Assembly: GCF_003148625.1 (NCBI RefSeq)
Contig: NZ_QGGO01000020.1
Location: 40,030 to 104,029 of the forward strand
From: Arcicella aurantiaca
GTDB taxonomy: Bacteria; Bacteroidota; Bacteroidia; Cytophagales; Spirosomataceae
Reading direction: 5' to 3'
Length of the DNA stretch: 64,000 nt
Part shown: positions 17,601 to 26,212 of the stretch, piece by piece
How positions within the stretch are numbered: position 1 is the first letter of the stretch
Layout: each line of letters starts with the position of its first letter
Program-made: the position numbers and the translations under genes
Notes under the pieces: generated by a model
Databases searched by the model: none
Told to the model about the DNA's origin: nothing
Seen by the model: only the letters and a program-made list of their open reading frames with translations

Positions 17601-17811
17601 CCTTTATTTGAATACTTGCACCAGTTACGGGTCCGCCTGCATCATCACTCACTGTACCTGATATTTTTGATTCTTTCTGAGCAAAGGCAGAATCTGAACT
17701 GAGAATAAATATCCCTAAAAATAGGATTACTGAGCAAGCCCAAGAAAGAATTTTCACTCGATTGTTTTGCTTTCTACACTTACTTCGATGATAAGTAATG
17801 TTTTTTTTCAT
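14665..17811 (-). CDS. susC: SusC/RagA family TonB-dependent outer-membrane transporter
   Basis: With the ATG at 17811 this is a 1048-residue transporter; a TTG at 17847 would add 12 residues and is less likely. A signal peptide with hydrophobic core SVILFLGIFILSS ends at SAFAQ. A carboxypeptidase-regulatory-like domain (KISGTVSDDAGGPVTGASI) follows, then the TonB box/plug (VVVGYGTQKKVTLTGSVSDV) and a barrel ending YPQQRIINLGVNVKF. It imports oligosaccharides in a complex with SusD. The divergent upstream region carries a direct repeat likely bound by the hybrid regulator. Confidence 0.95.
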   Translation of the reverse strand: MKKNITYHRSKCRKQNNRVKILSWACSVILFLGIFILSSDSAFAQKESKISGTVSDDAGGPVTGASIQIKGTVKGTSTDVNGKYSISFVGDEATLVISSVGYISQEKQVGKSQSVVDVQLKTDVRSLNEVVVVGYGTQKKVTLTGSVSDVKGSEMLKSPQPNISNSLAGRFSGFVANNRSGEPGYDGSSFSIRGLATTGNNDVLIVVDGIPGQIGGLDRLDPNDIESISILKDASAAVYGSRAANGVILVTTKRGTTGKPTISYSFNQGFSSPTRLPKLADAPTYATILNEIDYYNNPAGGLNQHYSESDIAKFANGSDPINFPNTNWQQAVLRSVAPQSQHSLTVNGGNESTKYYLSAGILSQDGLVNNGITSYNQYNFRSNVDANITDNFKVSLSLSGRQEDRRYPTSSAGNIFRSIYRAYPTVVATYPNGLPSTGIENNNPVVLGTSAGGINNNPKTVFNGILRASYNLPFVKGVSIDGFYSADKSYDFSKTFNTPYPLFNYNKSTGAYDQVITGGSAGAATLSEQQITTSLLIQNIKLNYVLNQGKNNLNAFVAYEQSSNKAETFGASRLNYPTTSTPELSQGGAAATDKNNYGSSYNFTRKSYISRIAYNFDEKYLAEVQMRVDGSSTFADGKQYGFFPSFSAGWRVSEEAWFKNKVSAVNDLKIRASYGSLGNDNVGQFQYYNNYSFNNAYVIGTDLIHSGIDITKLANPNITWEVSKKTDIGLNATVFDNFSLELIYFKQQRSDILAARNASIPNVSGIVNPYGSGSLVPDQNIGKVSSSGIEATVGYNHRGAFRYNVSANATYAKSNIEFIDEAAGALDYQRQTGKPLNTYLLYNAIGIFRTQEDLIKYPRLTGTKLGDLILEDYNKDGKITADDMVRTQYGNIPLVTFGVNFNADYKNFDLSFVVAGQTNVSQYVLPEAGQIGNYYSSWADNRWSPTNTNGTFPRVDTRTSSSINGGLNPNTFWLNDASFVRLKNIQVGYTLPSSISNIAKLKQVRLYANAFNLFTLTGVKDYDPEGNSGSGQFYPQQRIINLGVNVKF

Positions 17812-17869
17812 TGTACACACTTTGGGATTGTTTAAGATTGAAACCAATAATTTCTTTAATTATTTGAAG

Positions 17870-17877
17870 CAAAATTA
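17870..17877 (-). promoter_or_regulatory. Bacteroidota -7 promoter element of susC
   Basis: On the minus strand the bases read TAATTTTG, an exact match to the TAnnTTTG -7 consensus, 59 bp upstream of the susC ATG. No TTTG is found at the usual -33 spacing, which fits a promoter that depends on an activator bound just upstream. Confidence 0.55.
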
Positions 17878-17899
17878 TAACTATTAAAAGATTGCCGTA

Positions 17900-17936
17900 G
17901 GGGGCAAATTCACATATCTGAGGGGGCAAATCCACA
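17900..17936 (-). promoter_or_regulatory. Direct-repeat operator for the hybrid regulator
   Basis: Two copies of a 15-base word, GGGGGCAAATTCACA (17900-17914) and GGGGGCAAATCCACA (17922-17936), lie 22 bp apart, two helical turns. On the minus strand they read TGTGRATTTGCCCCC, just upstream of the susC -7 element. Direct repeats in this place are what a dimeric AraC-type activator binds. Confidence 0.6.
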
Positions 17937-18107
17937 ATTCAAAGTGTGGTTTTCCGTTGCAACTACTTTTAGTAACTACCTTTAATCATATTTTAAAGGG
18001 GTGTATTCACAAATCGTAGAGAAAAACCATAAACACACCTATTCAAATTATTGAAAAAGTTTACAATCTTTTTGCCTTTAAAGATTAGTGCTTGAATTAG
18101 GTATATC

Positions 18108-21100
18108 ATGAAAATTATTTTGAAAGTATCAGCCATTATTGTTAGCGTATTTTTATTGGTTCAATGCAAAATGGGTGAACCCCAAAACGCTGTTTCATTT
18201 ACCTTACTTGATTCAGAGAAAACGCATATTTCTTTTCAAAACAATCTCAAAGAAGATGCTCAAAACAACTTACTCTTGTACGAATATTTCTATAATGGCG
18301 GGGGTGTTTCGGTAGGTGATGTCAATGGCGATGGCTTGGACGATGTTTATTTTACCAGTAATATGGAGTCAAATAAACTTTACCTCAATAAAGGAAAGAT
18401 GACTTTTGAAGACATTACGGTGTCGGCAAATGTCGCAGGAAGAACCGAAGGATGGAAAACAGGAACGACTATGGCAGATGTTAATGGCGATGGACTTCTG
18501 GATATTTTTGTTTGTTATTCGGGAAATGTTCCGCCAGAATTACGTACCAAACAACTTTTTATCAATCAAGGAAATAATCAAAATGGAATTCCTCATTTTG
18601 TAGATATGGCAAAAGAATACGGACTTGATAATACCTCAACTACTACACAAGCAAGTTTTTTTGATTATGATTTAGATGGTGATTTAGACGTGGTTTTGCT
18701 CAATCATAATATTCAAAATTTACCTGTATTGAATGTTGCCGCTGCCAAAGAAATCCTCAAACAGAATGACCCTATTTCAGGCACAAGGTTATATCGTCAT
18801 GACATTAACGCCAACAAAGAACATCATTTTACTGACGTTACCATTGAATCAAATATCAATAGTTCTCCTGCGTCATTTGGTTTAGGAATTGGCGTGGCGG
18901 ATTTCAATCATGACGGTTGGCAGGATATGTACATTTCAAACGATTATTCAGCTCCTGATTATTTGTATATCAATAATCAAAAAGGTGGATTTGACAATCA
19001 GATTAACGAAAGCATCGACCATTTTTCGCAATTCTCAATGGGAAATGATGTTGCCGATATTAATAACGATGGTAATATGGATATTTACACGCTTGATATG
19101 CTACCCGAAGATAATCACCGTCAAAAATTGCTTTTGGGGGCAGATAATGCCGATAAATTTGACCTTCATGTTAATTCGGGCTTTGGCAAACAATATATGC
19201 GAAATATGTTACAGCTAAATGTCAGTCAAGAATCGCTTAATTCTTCTGCAAAAAAACTCCAATTTTCAGAAATAGGGCAATTAGCGGGTGTTTCCAATAC
19301 AGATTGGTCTTGGTCGGCTCTTTTTGCAGATTTTGACAATGATGGTTGGAAGGATTTGTATGTTACTAACGGCTTTTTGAGAGATTTTACCAATCTTGAT
19401 TTTATGAAATATATGAACAATTTTATTGCTGAAAATCAAACGAATATGAGCCGAGAGAAAGTAATGGAATTGGTTTCACAAATGCCGTCGAGCCATATTT
19501 CCAATTATTTGTACAGAAATCAAAGCAATTTAACTTTCCAAAATATTACAGAATCTTGCGGGGCAAATCAACAGGCGGTTAGTAGCGGGGCTGCATACTC
19601 GGATTTAGATAACGATGGAGATTTAGATTTAGTGGTAAATAATATCAATCAAGATGCCTTTGTTTATGAAAACACCACAGAACAAACGCATAATTTTTTA
19701 CAAATAGAACTTCACGGAGAAAACTTCAATCGAAACGGCATTGGTACAAAAATATCAGTTTGGTCGAATGGACAATTGCAATATCAAGAAGCCATGCCAA
19801 CGCATGGTTATCAGTCGAGTATGAGTAATACTTTACATTTTGGACTTGGCAAAAACGAAAAAAATGATTCTATAAAAGTTACTTGGTTAGGTGGAAAAAC
19901 AGAACTTTTAAAACAAGTAAAGCTGAATCAGAAAGTTAAAATTTACGAGAAAAATGCGAAGGTTTCAGTATCTTCAAATGTTCCATTCTCTCCTATTTTT
20001 CAAGAAATCAATGATTTTGACTTTGTGCATTCACAAGAAGAATCAAAAGAATTTAAACGACAAGGATTAATAACCAATCCTTTGTCGTTTGCGGGCCCTT
20101 GTATTGCAAAAGCTGACATTAACAAAGATGGATTAGAAGATTTTTATATCGGTGGTGGCACAGGGCAGTCGGGTACAATTTATCTACAAAACCAAAATGA
20201 GACATTCACTCCCCTACCCCAATCTTCTTTTATAAATGATAGTTTTTGTTACGATACGGACGCCGTTTTTTTTGATGCCAACGGCGATAATTTTCTCGAT
20301 TTATACGTTTGTAGTGGCGGTTACGGAAATTATCAATCCAATGACCCAGCTCTTCAAGATAGACTTTATTTGAATGACGGTAAAGGTCATTTTACCAAAG
20401 CCGTTTTACCCGCTATGCTCACGAGTACGAGTTGTGTGCGGGTAAATGATGTAAATGGAGATAAAAAACCTGATTTATTCGTAGGTAGTCGAGTTTCGGT
20501 AGGAAAATACCCAATCGCACCCGAAAATTATCTACTCATTAACAATGGTAAAGGCGTTTTTACAATCCAAACTCCCCAATTATTGAAAAACATAGGCATG
20601 GTTTCGGATGCTGTTTGGTACGATTTGGATAAAGATAAAATCAATGAATTGGTCGTTGTAGGTGAAGGAATGCCAATCAGCGTTTTTAAGGTAAAAAAAG
20701 GTAATTTCATTGATGTAACAAACACCTTTTTTGATGAAAATTATCGTGGTTTTTGGAATAAAATCCTCATTGATGATTTTAATGGCGACGGCAATCCAGA
20801 GATGATTGTTGGGAACTTGGGTTTAAATGCACAACTAAAAGCCACTCAAAAAGAACCTATCGAGATAGTTTATGGAGATTTTGACAAAAATGGTACAATC
20901 GACCCGCTCCTTTTTTCTTATAATCAGGGCGTTTCTTTTCCATATTTATCCAGAGATGAATTACTTGAGCAGTTGCCTCAGTTTAGAGCAAAATTTACGG
21001 ATTATAAAAGCTATGCAGATGCAAATTCGGCAGAAATTTTAAACGATAATACATTTTCAGGAGCAAATAAACTAATAGTTAATTGCTTGAAAACCATGTA

Positions 21101-21437
21101 TTTTAGTCAAGATGAAACGGGTAAATTCAAGGAGAAATCGCTCCCGATTCAAGCTCAATTTGCTCCAATTTTCAGTATTGCCCAACTCGACTATAATCGT
21201 GATGGTAAAAAAGATTTAGTTTTCTTCGGCAACCTTCTTCATACAAGACCCAAATTTGGAGATTATGATGCCAACAAAGGATTTATCCTAAAAAATATAT
21301 CCAATGGCAATTTTGAATATGCAGGTCATTTAAGTCAAAAAGGAGATATTCGTAGCAGTTTGGTTATTGGCAATAAATTGATAATTGGGCAAAACCAAGG
21401 GCGTGCAGTTAGCTTCAAAGTTTTGAATAAGGAATAA
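18108..21437 (+). CDS. CRTAC1/ASPIC (FG-GAP/VCBS repeat) lipoprotein
   Basis: A 1109-residue lipoprotein with lipobox LLVQC (Cys 21). It contains about 13 Ca-binding FG-GAP/VCBS motifs such as DVNGDGLDD, DVNGDGLLD, DFNHDGWQD, DLDNDGDLD and DFNGDGNPE, in two beta-propeller halves, separated by an ASPIC/UnbV module around residues 545-620 (GIGTKISVWSNGQLQYQEAMP, HFGLG, KVTWLGG). Proteins of this type commonly accompany SusC/D pairs and are likely surface glycan-binding or accessory proteins; no enzymatic role is established. It is divergent from susC and shares its regulatory region. Confidence 0.85.
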   Translation: MKIILKVSAIIVSVFLLVQCKMGEPQNAVSFTLLDSEKTHISFQNNLKEDAQNNLLLYEYFYNGGGVSVGDVNGDGLDDVYFTSNMESNKLYLNKGKMTFEDITVSANVAGRTEGWKTGTTMADVNGDGLLDIFVCYSGNVPPELRTKQLFINQGNNQNGIPHFVDMAKEYGLDNTSTTTQASFFDYDLDGDLDVVLLNHNIQNLPVLNVAAAKEILKQNDPISGTRLYRHDINANKEHHFTDVTIESNINSSPASFGLGIGVADFNHDGWQDMYISNDYSAPDYLYINNQKGGFDNQINESIDHFSQFSMGNDVADINNDGNMDIYTLDMLPEDNHRQKLLLGADNADKFDLHVNSGFGKQYMRNMLQLNVSQESLNSSAKKLQFSEIGQLAGVSNTDWSWSALFADFDNDGWKDLYVTNGFLRDFTNLDFMKYMNNFIAENQTNMSREKVMELVSQMPSSHISNYLYRNQSNLTFQNITESCGANQQAVSSGAAYSDLDNDGDLDLVVNNINQDAFVYENTTEQTHNFLQIELHGENFNRNGIGTKISVWSNGQLQYQEAMPTHGYQSSMSNTLHFGLGKNEKNDSIKVTWLGGKTELLKQVKLNQKVKIYEKNAKVSVSSNVPFSPIFQEINDFDFVHSQEESKEFKRQGLITNPLSFAGPCIAKADINKDGLEDFYIGGGTGQSGTIYLQNQNETFTPLPQSSFINDSFCYDTDAVFFDANGDNFLDLYVCSGGYGNYQSNDPALQDRLYLNDGKGHFTKAVLPAMLTSTSCVRVNDVNGDKKPDLFVGSRVSVGKYPIAPENYLLINNGKGVFTIQTPQLLKNIGMVSDAVWYDLDKDKINELVVVGEGMPISVFKVKKGNFIDVTNTFFDENYRGFWNKILIDDFNGDGNPEMIVGNLGLNAQLKATQKEPIEIVYGDFDKNGTIDPLLFSYNQGVSFPYLSRDELLEQLPQFRAKFTDYKSYADANSAEILNDNTFSGANKLIVNCLKTMYFSQDETGKFKEKSLPIQAQFAPIFSIAQLDYNRDGKKDLVFFGNLLHTRPKFGDYDANKGFILKNISNGNFEYAGHLSQKGDIRSSLVIGNKLIIGQNQGRAVSFKVLNKE

Positions 21438-21451
21438 CTTATTCCTTATTC
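21425..21451. terminator. Shared palindrome at converging gene ends
   Basis: GAATAAGGAATAA, one central base, then TTATTCCTTATTC: perfect 13-bp arms. It contains the stop codons of both the ASPIC gene (+) and the hybrid regulator gene (-), which are 1 bp apart. Because of the symmetry both proteins end in Asn-Lys-Glu. It may act as a two-way transcript end. Confidence 0.6.
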
Positions 21452-24400
21452 TGAAATGGTTTTCGATATTTCTTTAAGTAAGCCGACGGGGTTATACCGA
21501 ATAGCTTGGTGAATTGTTCTCTGAAATATTTAATATCCTTAAAACCAACCTCATACGATACCTGAGAAATGGTTTGTTTAGTAGAAATCAAAATCACTGC
21601 CGCTTTTCTTAGTCTTATATATCGGATAAAAACATTAGGCGTTAAACCAGAAACTGATTTAATTCGAGTGTATAAACTTGAAGGACTTATACATAATTCT
21701 GACGCTAAACTGCCCACATTGAAGTCTTTTTCTAAAAGATTTTTCTCCACAATTTTTATACAATCATCTATAAATTGCTTGAATTCTGGAGATATTTTTT
21801 GCGTATTTGATTGAAGCGTAACTTCATTGAAAAAATACTTTTGTAATACATTCCGATTTCTAAGAATAGAATTTACTCGGGCTATCAAAAGCTCTTTTTC
21901 AAATGGTTTACTGATAAAATCATCAACGCCCAATTCTATTCCTTGCAATTTAATTTCTAATGAACTCGAAGCAGTCAACAAAATTATTGGAATGTGTTTC
22001 GTGTAATCGTTTTGCTTCAATGCAGAACAGACTTCTATGCCATCAACTCCTTGCATGAACACGTCACAAATGATAATATCGGGCAAATGTTCTTCTACAA
22101 GAGCCAAGCCTGTTTGCCCATTGTCGGCATCCAACAAATTAAATTGGTCACAAAATAACTGTTTCAAATAATTTCTTATCTGAATATCATCATCAATAAT
22201 AACCATCGTTTTGGGATGCGAAAAAATTGAATTAGCAATTCTACCGAAGTTTTCTTCAAGTGTTTCTACTTCCAAAATTTGTGTATTATGATTCAATTCC
22301 TCCAAAATCAAATTATCTGTTGAATCATCCACTTTGGGTATCTCAATAGGAAAAGATAAGTCCTTATTTTTATGCAACTTAATGGTAAATTCTGTGCCTT
22401 TTTCAGAACTGACATAACTAATATTACCACCGTGCTTATTGATATAGGTTTTAGCTAAATAAAGTCCAATGCCAAAGCCCTGAGACGATTTTGTACTTCG
22501 CCCTTGATAAAAAACTTGGAACAATTGCTCGCCAGTTTCTTTAGCAATGCCAACGCCACTGTCTTTCACTTTTATCGTAATTTGGTTCTGACGTTGTTCA
22601 CAGATAAATGATACGTCGCCACCTTCATTGGTGAATTTCAAGGCATTAGAAATCAAATTAAACAAAGCGATTTCCAATTTTTCTTTATCGCCCCAAAATT
22701 CAATATCTTCATTTTCGCAAACGTATTCATAGAAAATGTTTTTGTCTTTTGCCTGATTCACAAAGCATAAATACACCTCTTTACACAACTCGTTTAGATT
22801 GAGTTTGGTCATATTTAATTCGTCTAACCCTGATTCAGATTTTCGGAAAAGGAGTAACTGGTCAACCAAACTGAGCAATCTTCGGGCATTTCGATAAGCG
22901 ATTCCTAAGCTACCAAAATCTTTATTTTTATGATTAACAATATCTTTTAACGGATTGATAATCAAGGTCAAAGGCGTTCTAAACTCATGTGAAATATAGG
23001 TAAAGAAAGCAATTTTTCTTTCATTGATTTCTTTCTCTTTCTCCGATTCTATTTTAGCAATTTCAATTTCATAACGTAGTGCCGCCTGTTGATTTCGATA
23101 ACGTTGATAATAGTAAACTACACCCATCAAAGCAAAGGTATAAATTAAATATGCCCACCAAGTTTTGTACCACGGAGGTAAAATAACTAACATCAATTGG
23201 GCATCATCGTCAAACCAAATATCATCTTTATTGGCAACTTTTACTTTAAAAATATACGTTCCAGGTTGTAAATATCGGTAAATAGCTGCTTTTTGTTTGT
23301 TTACATAGAGCCAATCTTTATCCAACCCTTCAAGCATATACGCAAACTTGTTTTCATCGGCAAACGAAAAATTTATGGCTCTATACTGAATGGCAAAAAC
23401 GGATTGATTCGACTCTAAAGTTACTTTTGGTATTTCCTTATTGAGGTGCTGAATAGATATATAATTGTTTTGTATGCGTTGGGAATTGCCAAATAAATCT
23501 ATCCCCAAAATCACTAAATGGGGTTTATAGCTCAGTTGATTTATCTTTTCTGGATAAAAGAAATTCCAACCACCTGTACCGCCATAGCACATATAGCCTT
23601 TTTGTGCGTTGTAAATAACTGAATTTTCATTGAATACGCCCTTCTGAAGTCCGTCTTTGGTATCAAAATTATAAATTCTGTCGGTGGCAATTTCAATTTT
23701 AGACAGTCCAGCGTTGGTACTAATCCATAAATTTTCAGTTCCAATACTTTTAATAGAAAGAATTGTATTGCTTAACAAACCTCTTCTTTCATTGTATTTT
23801 TTGATTTCTTTGGTTTTGAGGTTGTAAGAAATAAGTCCATTTTCTTGAGTGCCAATCCATAAAACTTGTCGAACGTCGATGTGTAGCGATAAAATAACGC
23901 CTAATGAAAGGTTTAATTCTTTATCTAAATACGCTACAAATTTGTTTTTACTTGGGTAAAATTTGAATAAACCGTTTCCATACGTTCCAATCCAAAGTTC
24001 GTCTTGTTTTTCTTGTACAATTGCTCTTACATCGCTTGAAATAAAGTTTTTTTGTCTCGGATTAAAATTTGTAAACGTCTTATTTTCAGGATTAAACTTG
24101 CTTAAACCACCACCATTCAAACCAATCCATAGATTTTTTTGTGAGTCTTCCAAAATGGTTCTTACATCATTGGCAGGTAATCCATCGGGGGAATTTGGCG
24201 TGTATTTATAGTTTTCAAATGAGTCTGTTTTTTTATTGTAACGATACAAACCACCCTTATATGACCCAAACCAAAGCGTATTTCGGCTGTCTTTATAGGC
24301 AGATAAAATGGCATTGTCGGTCAATTTCCCATTTTCAACAGCATATCGCTTTACGATTTTACCATCGAGTGTTGTTTTGAAAATACCGTTTCCGTCCGTT

Positions 24401-25518
24401 CCAAGCCATAAAAATCCTTCATTATCTTCTGTTATTCCATAATATTTTATGGAAGTTTCAATGGAATTAAATTTCGTAGTTTCGCCATATTTTTCAAATC
24501 TTTCTTGCGGTTTTCCAAGCATATAAATGCCATCGCCATACGTTCCAACCCAAACGTTAAAATCCCTATCTTCATAAAGCGATTGCACCGATTTATTTGA
24601 CAAACTCCTTTTCTCATCCGTAACTTCTTGAATATCAATGTTTGTATTTGGAGAATATTCAGCCCTAAGATTTAATTTATATAAACCTCCATCTTGAATA
24701 CCAAGCATTAGGGTTTTATCGTGAGTTTCTAATACCGAAAGGAAAATATTTGTATTCGTTTTTGTGCTAAAATTCAGCTTAACTATCTCATTTTTAGTTC
24801 TTTTAAAATAGAAAATGCCATTAGAAGCAGCAATCCATATATTTTGAAAACTATCTTCAAATATTGCATTGATACGACTGTCTTTCAGTAATTCTTGCCC
24901 TTTTACTTTTATCAGAGATAATTTTTCAAAACTATCACTTAAAATATTTATACCATTTCTATTCGTTCCAATCCACACTAAACCATGCGAATCTGGTTTT
25001 ACAGTCAAAATACTATTACTTGAAAGGTTTTTTAATCCATTCTGATTATAATTGATGACCTTTTTATCTTTTTTATTGATTTTGTAAATCCCGTTCAAAG
25101 TGGTGGAAACCCACAAATTCCCCTTTTTGTCGTCAATAATATGACTAACATCAAACTTTACGCTATTAGGTTGTACGAAGGTTTCGTTTTCTAAATTAAT
25201 CGAAGTCAGCCCTTTTCTTGATGAAACCCAAATTTTGCCATCAACATCTCTAAAAATACGTTGTACATAATTTCCAGCAAGGCTTTGATTATTCTCTTCA
25301 TCAAACTTGAAAGTCTTAAAACTGATACCGTCAAACCGATTCAAGCCATCATCTGTTGCTACCCAAATAAACCCATTTTTATCTTGCACAATACTATTTA
25401 CCTTACCAAATGATAATCCATTTTGCGTCCCGAAATGTAGAATTTGGTACGGCTTTATGGCTATCATTTCCAAGGGGAAAAGCAATACAAAAAATAATAT
25501 TTTTACCAACCTATTCAC
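21439..25518 (-). CDS. Hybrid two-component system regulator of the polysaccharide utilisation locus
   Basis: A 1359-residue sensor-activator. A signal peptide is followed by a periplasmic reg_prop propeller region (GLSFGKVNSIVQDKNGFIWVA, LWVGTYGDGIYM, LWIGTQENGLIS), a Y_Y_Y domain (about residues 690-770), a membrane segment near 785-805 (WWAYLIYTFALMGVVYY), a kinase with the H box YISHEFRTPLTLI near residue 845, N box NLISNALKFT and GFGIGLYLAK, a receiver with the acceptor Asp near 1150 (IIICDVFMQGVDG), and an AraC domain at the C-terminus (ISQVSYEVGFKDIKYFREQF). It probably senses a periplasmic glycan fragment and switches on susC and the ASPIC gene through the direct repeat at 17900-17936. 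Confidence 0.94.
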   Translation of the reverse strand: MNRLVKILFFVLLFPLEMIAIKPYQILHFGTQNGLSFGKVNSIVQDKNGFIWVATDDGLNRFDGISFKTFKFDEENNQSLAGNYVQRIFRDVDGKIWVSSRKGLTSINLENETFVQPNSVKFDVSHIIDDKKGNLWVSTTLNGIYKINKKDKKVINYNQNGLKNLSSNSILTVKPDSHGLVWIGTNRNGINILSDSFEKLSLIKVKGQELLKDSRINAIFEDSFQNIWIAASNGIFYFKRTKNEIVKLNFSTKTNTNIFLSVLETHDKTLMLGIQDGGLYKLNLRAEYSPNTNIDIQEVTDEKRSLSNKSVQSLYEDRDFNVWVGTYGDGIYMLGKPQERFEKYGETTKFNSIETSIKYYGITEDNEGFLWLGTDGNGIFKTTLDGKIVKRYAVENGKLTDNAILSAYKDSRNTLWFGSYKGGLYRYNKKTDSFENYKYTPNSPDGLPANDVRTILEDSQKNLWIGLNGGGLSKFNPENKTFTNFNPRQKNFISSDVRAIVQEKQDELWIGTYGNGLFKFYPSKNKFVAYLDKELNLSLGVILSLHIDVRQVLWIGTQENGLISYNLKTKEIKKYNERRGLLSNTILSIKSIGTENLWISTNAGLSKIEIATDRIYNFDTKDGLQKGVFNENSVIYNAQKGYMCYGGTGGWNFFYPEKINQLSYKPHLVILGIDLFGNSQRIQNNYISIQHLNKEIPKVTLESNQSVFAIQYRAINFSFADENKFAYMLEGLDKDWLYVNKQKAAIYRYLQPGTYIFKVKVANKDDIWFDDDAQLMLVILPPWYKTWWAYLIYTFALMGVVYYYQRYRNQQAALRYEIEIAKIESEKEKEINERKIAFFTYISHEFRTPLTLIINPLKDIVNHKNKDFGSLGIAYRNARRLLSLVDQLLLFRKSESGLDELNMTKLNLNELCKEVYLCFVNQAKDKNIFYEYVCENEDIEFWGDKEKLEIALFNLISNALKFTNEGGDVSFICEQRQNQITIKVKDSGVGIAKETGEQLFQVFYQGRSTKSSQGFGIGLYLAKTYINKHGGNISYVSSEKGTEFTIKLHKNKDLSFPIEIPKVDDSTDNLILEELNHNTQILEVETLEENFGRIANSIFSHPKTMVIIDDDIQIRNYLKQLFCDQFNLLDADNGQTGLALVEEHLPDIIICDVFMQGVDGIEVCSALKQNDYTKHIPIILLTASSSLEIKLQGIELGVDDFISKPFEKELLIARVNSILRNRNVLQKYFFNEVTLQSNTQKISPEFKQFIDDCIKIVEKNLLEKDFNVGSLASELCISPSSLYTRIKSVSGLTPNVFIRYIRLRKAAVILISTKQTISQVSYEVGFKDIKYFREQFTKLFGITPSAYLKKYRKPFQNKE

Positions 25519-25742
25519 AACTATTTTATCTCTTCTAAATTTTACATTTTGCTATTGATGCCCCAAAATTTCGACACCGCAAAATACATTGACCATCAAA
25601 TAACTAATAAAATCAAAAGTAATATTAAAAGATTTAGTTTGTGACCTTAAAAAGTAAATAAAGCGTTTTCAAATTCTTCCTCATTCCTGTTTAATAAACA
25701 GTTGTTCATGATTTTTTGTAGAAATTTTTCATTTCATTCTGC

Positions 25743-25966
25743 AAAGAGCCGTAAGCTCGGAAGATTTTGTAGCCCCGAAATTTATTTCGGGGAAATAAGG
25801 AAAAGTCAATCAATGTTGCGTAGGCTCGGGAGATTTTGTAGCCCCGAAATTTATTTCGGGGAAATAAGGAATCTTAGAAATGGGAAATTTAAAGGTTTAT
25901 TTGGTCTTTTTCACCCCGAAATGAATTTCGGGGCTACAAGATTGGTCAAGCCTACTGCTTTTTTAA
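25743..25966. repeat. Family C repeat cluster (C3)
   Basis: AGATTTTGTAGCCCCGAAAT with TTATTTCGGGG occurs twice in direct orientation, 69 bp apart, each after an AGCTCGG/GGCTCGG block, and once inverted near 25913-25936 (CCCCGAAATGAATTTCGGGG, then CTACAAGAT). It is framed by GAGCCGTAAGCTC and AAGCCTACTGCTT. Short open frames here are by-products of the repeats. The rest of the 694-bp gap (25519-26212) is AT-rich and without a gene apart from the array at 26101-26198. Confidence 0.75.
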
Positions 25967-26100
25967 GAGTTTAAAATTGATGTAAGTTATTGATAGTCAA
26001 ATTTTTAAATTATAGTCTAAACAACAAGTTGTTCTGAAATTTTTATTTAATTCAATTATTTACTCTTAACCAATACGTTACAAAAATTAAAAACAAAGTA

Positions 26101-26198
26101 TTATTTTCAGCCAAAAACTGTTTTTATTTTATTTTTTGGCTGAAAATAAAAATATTATTAGCCAAAAATACTTTATTTTTCTACTTTTGGCTAATAAT
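26101..26198. promoter_or_regulatory. Four-box palindromic array before the ATPase gene
   Basis: Box 1 TTATTTTCAGCCAAAAA (26101-26117) pairs perfectly with box 2 TTTTTGGCTGAAAATAA (26133-26149). Box 3 ATTATTAGCCAAAA (26154-26167) pairs perfectly with box 4 TTTTGGCTAATAAT (26185-26198). All share the core TTTTGGCT in alternating orientation. The array ends 14 bp before the ATG, so it overlaps the likely promoter. Confidence 0.6.
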
Positions 26199-26212
26199 AA
26201 AAAGGCAAAAAT

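Noticed and set aside
25702..25974. 90-codon plus-strand frame
   Set aside because: It is built almost wholly from family C palindromic repeats and has no domain or plausible composition.
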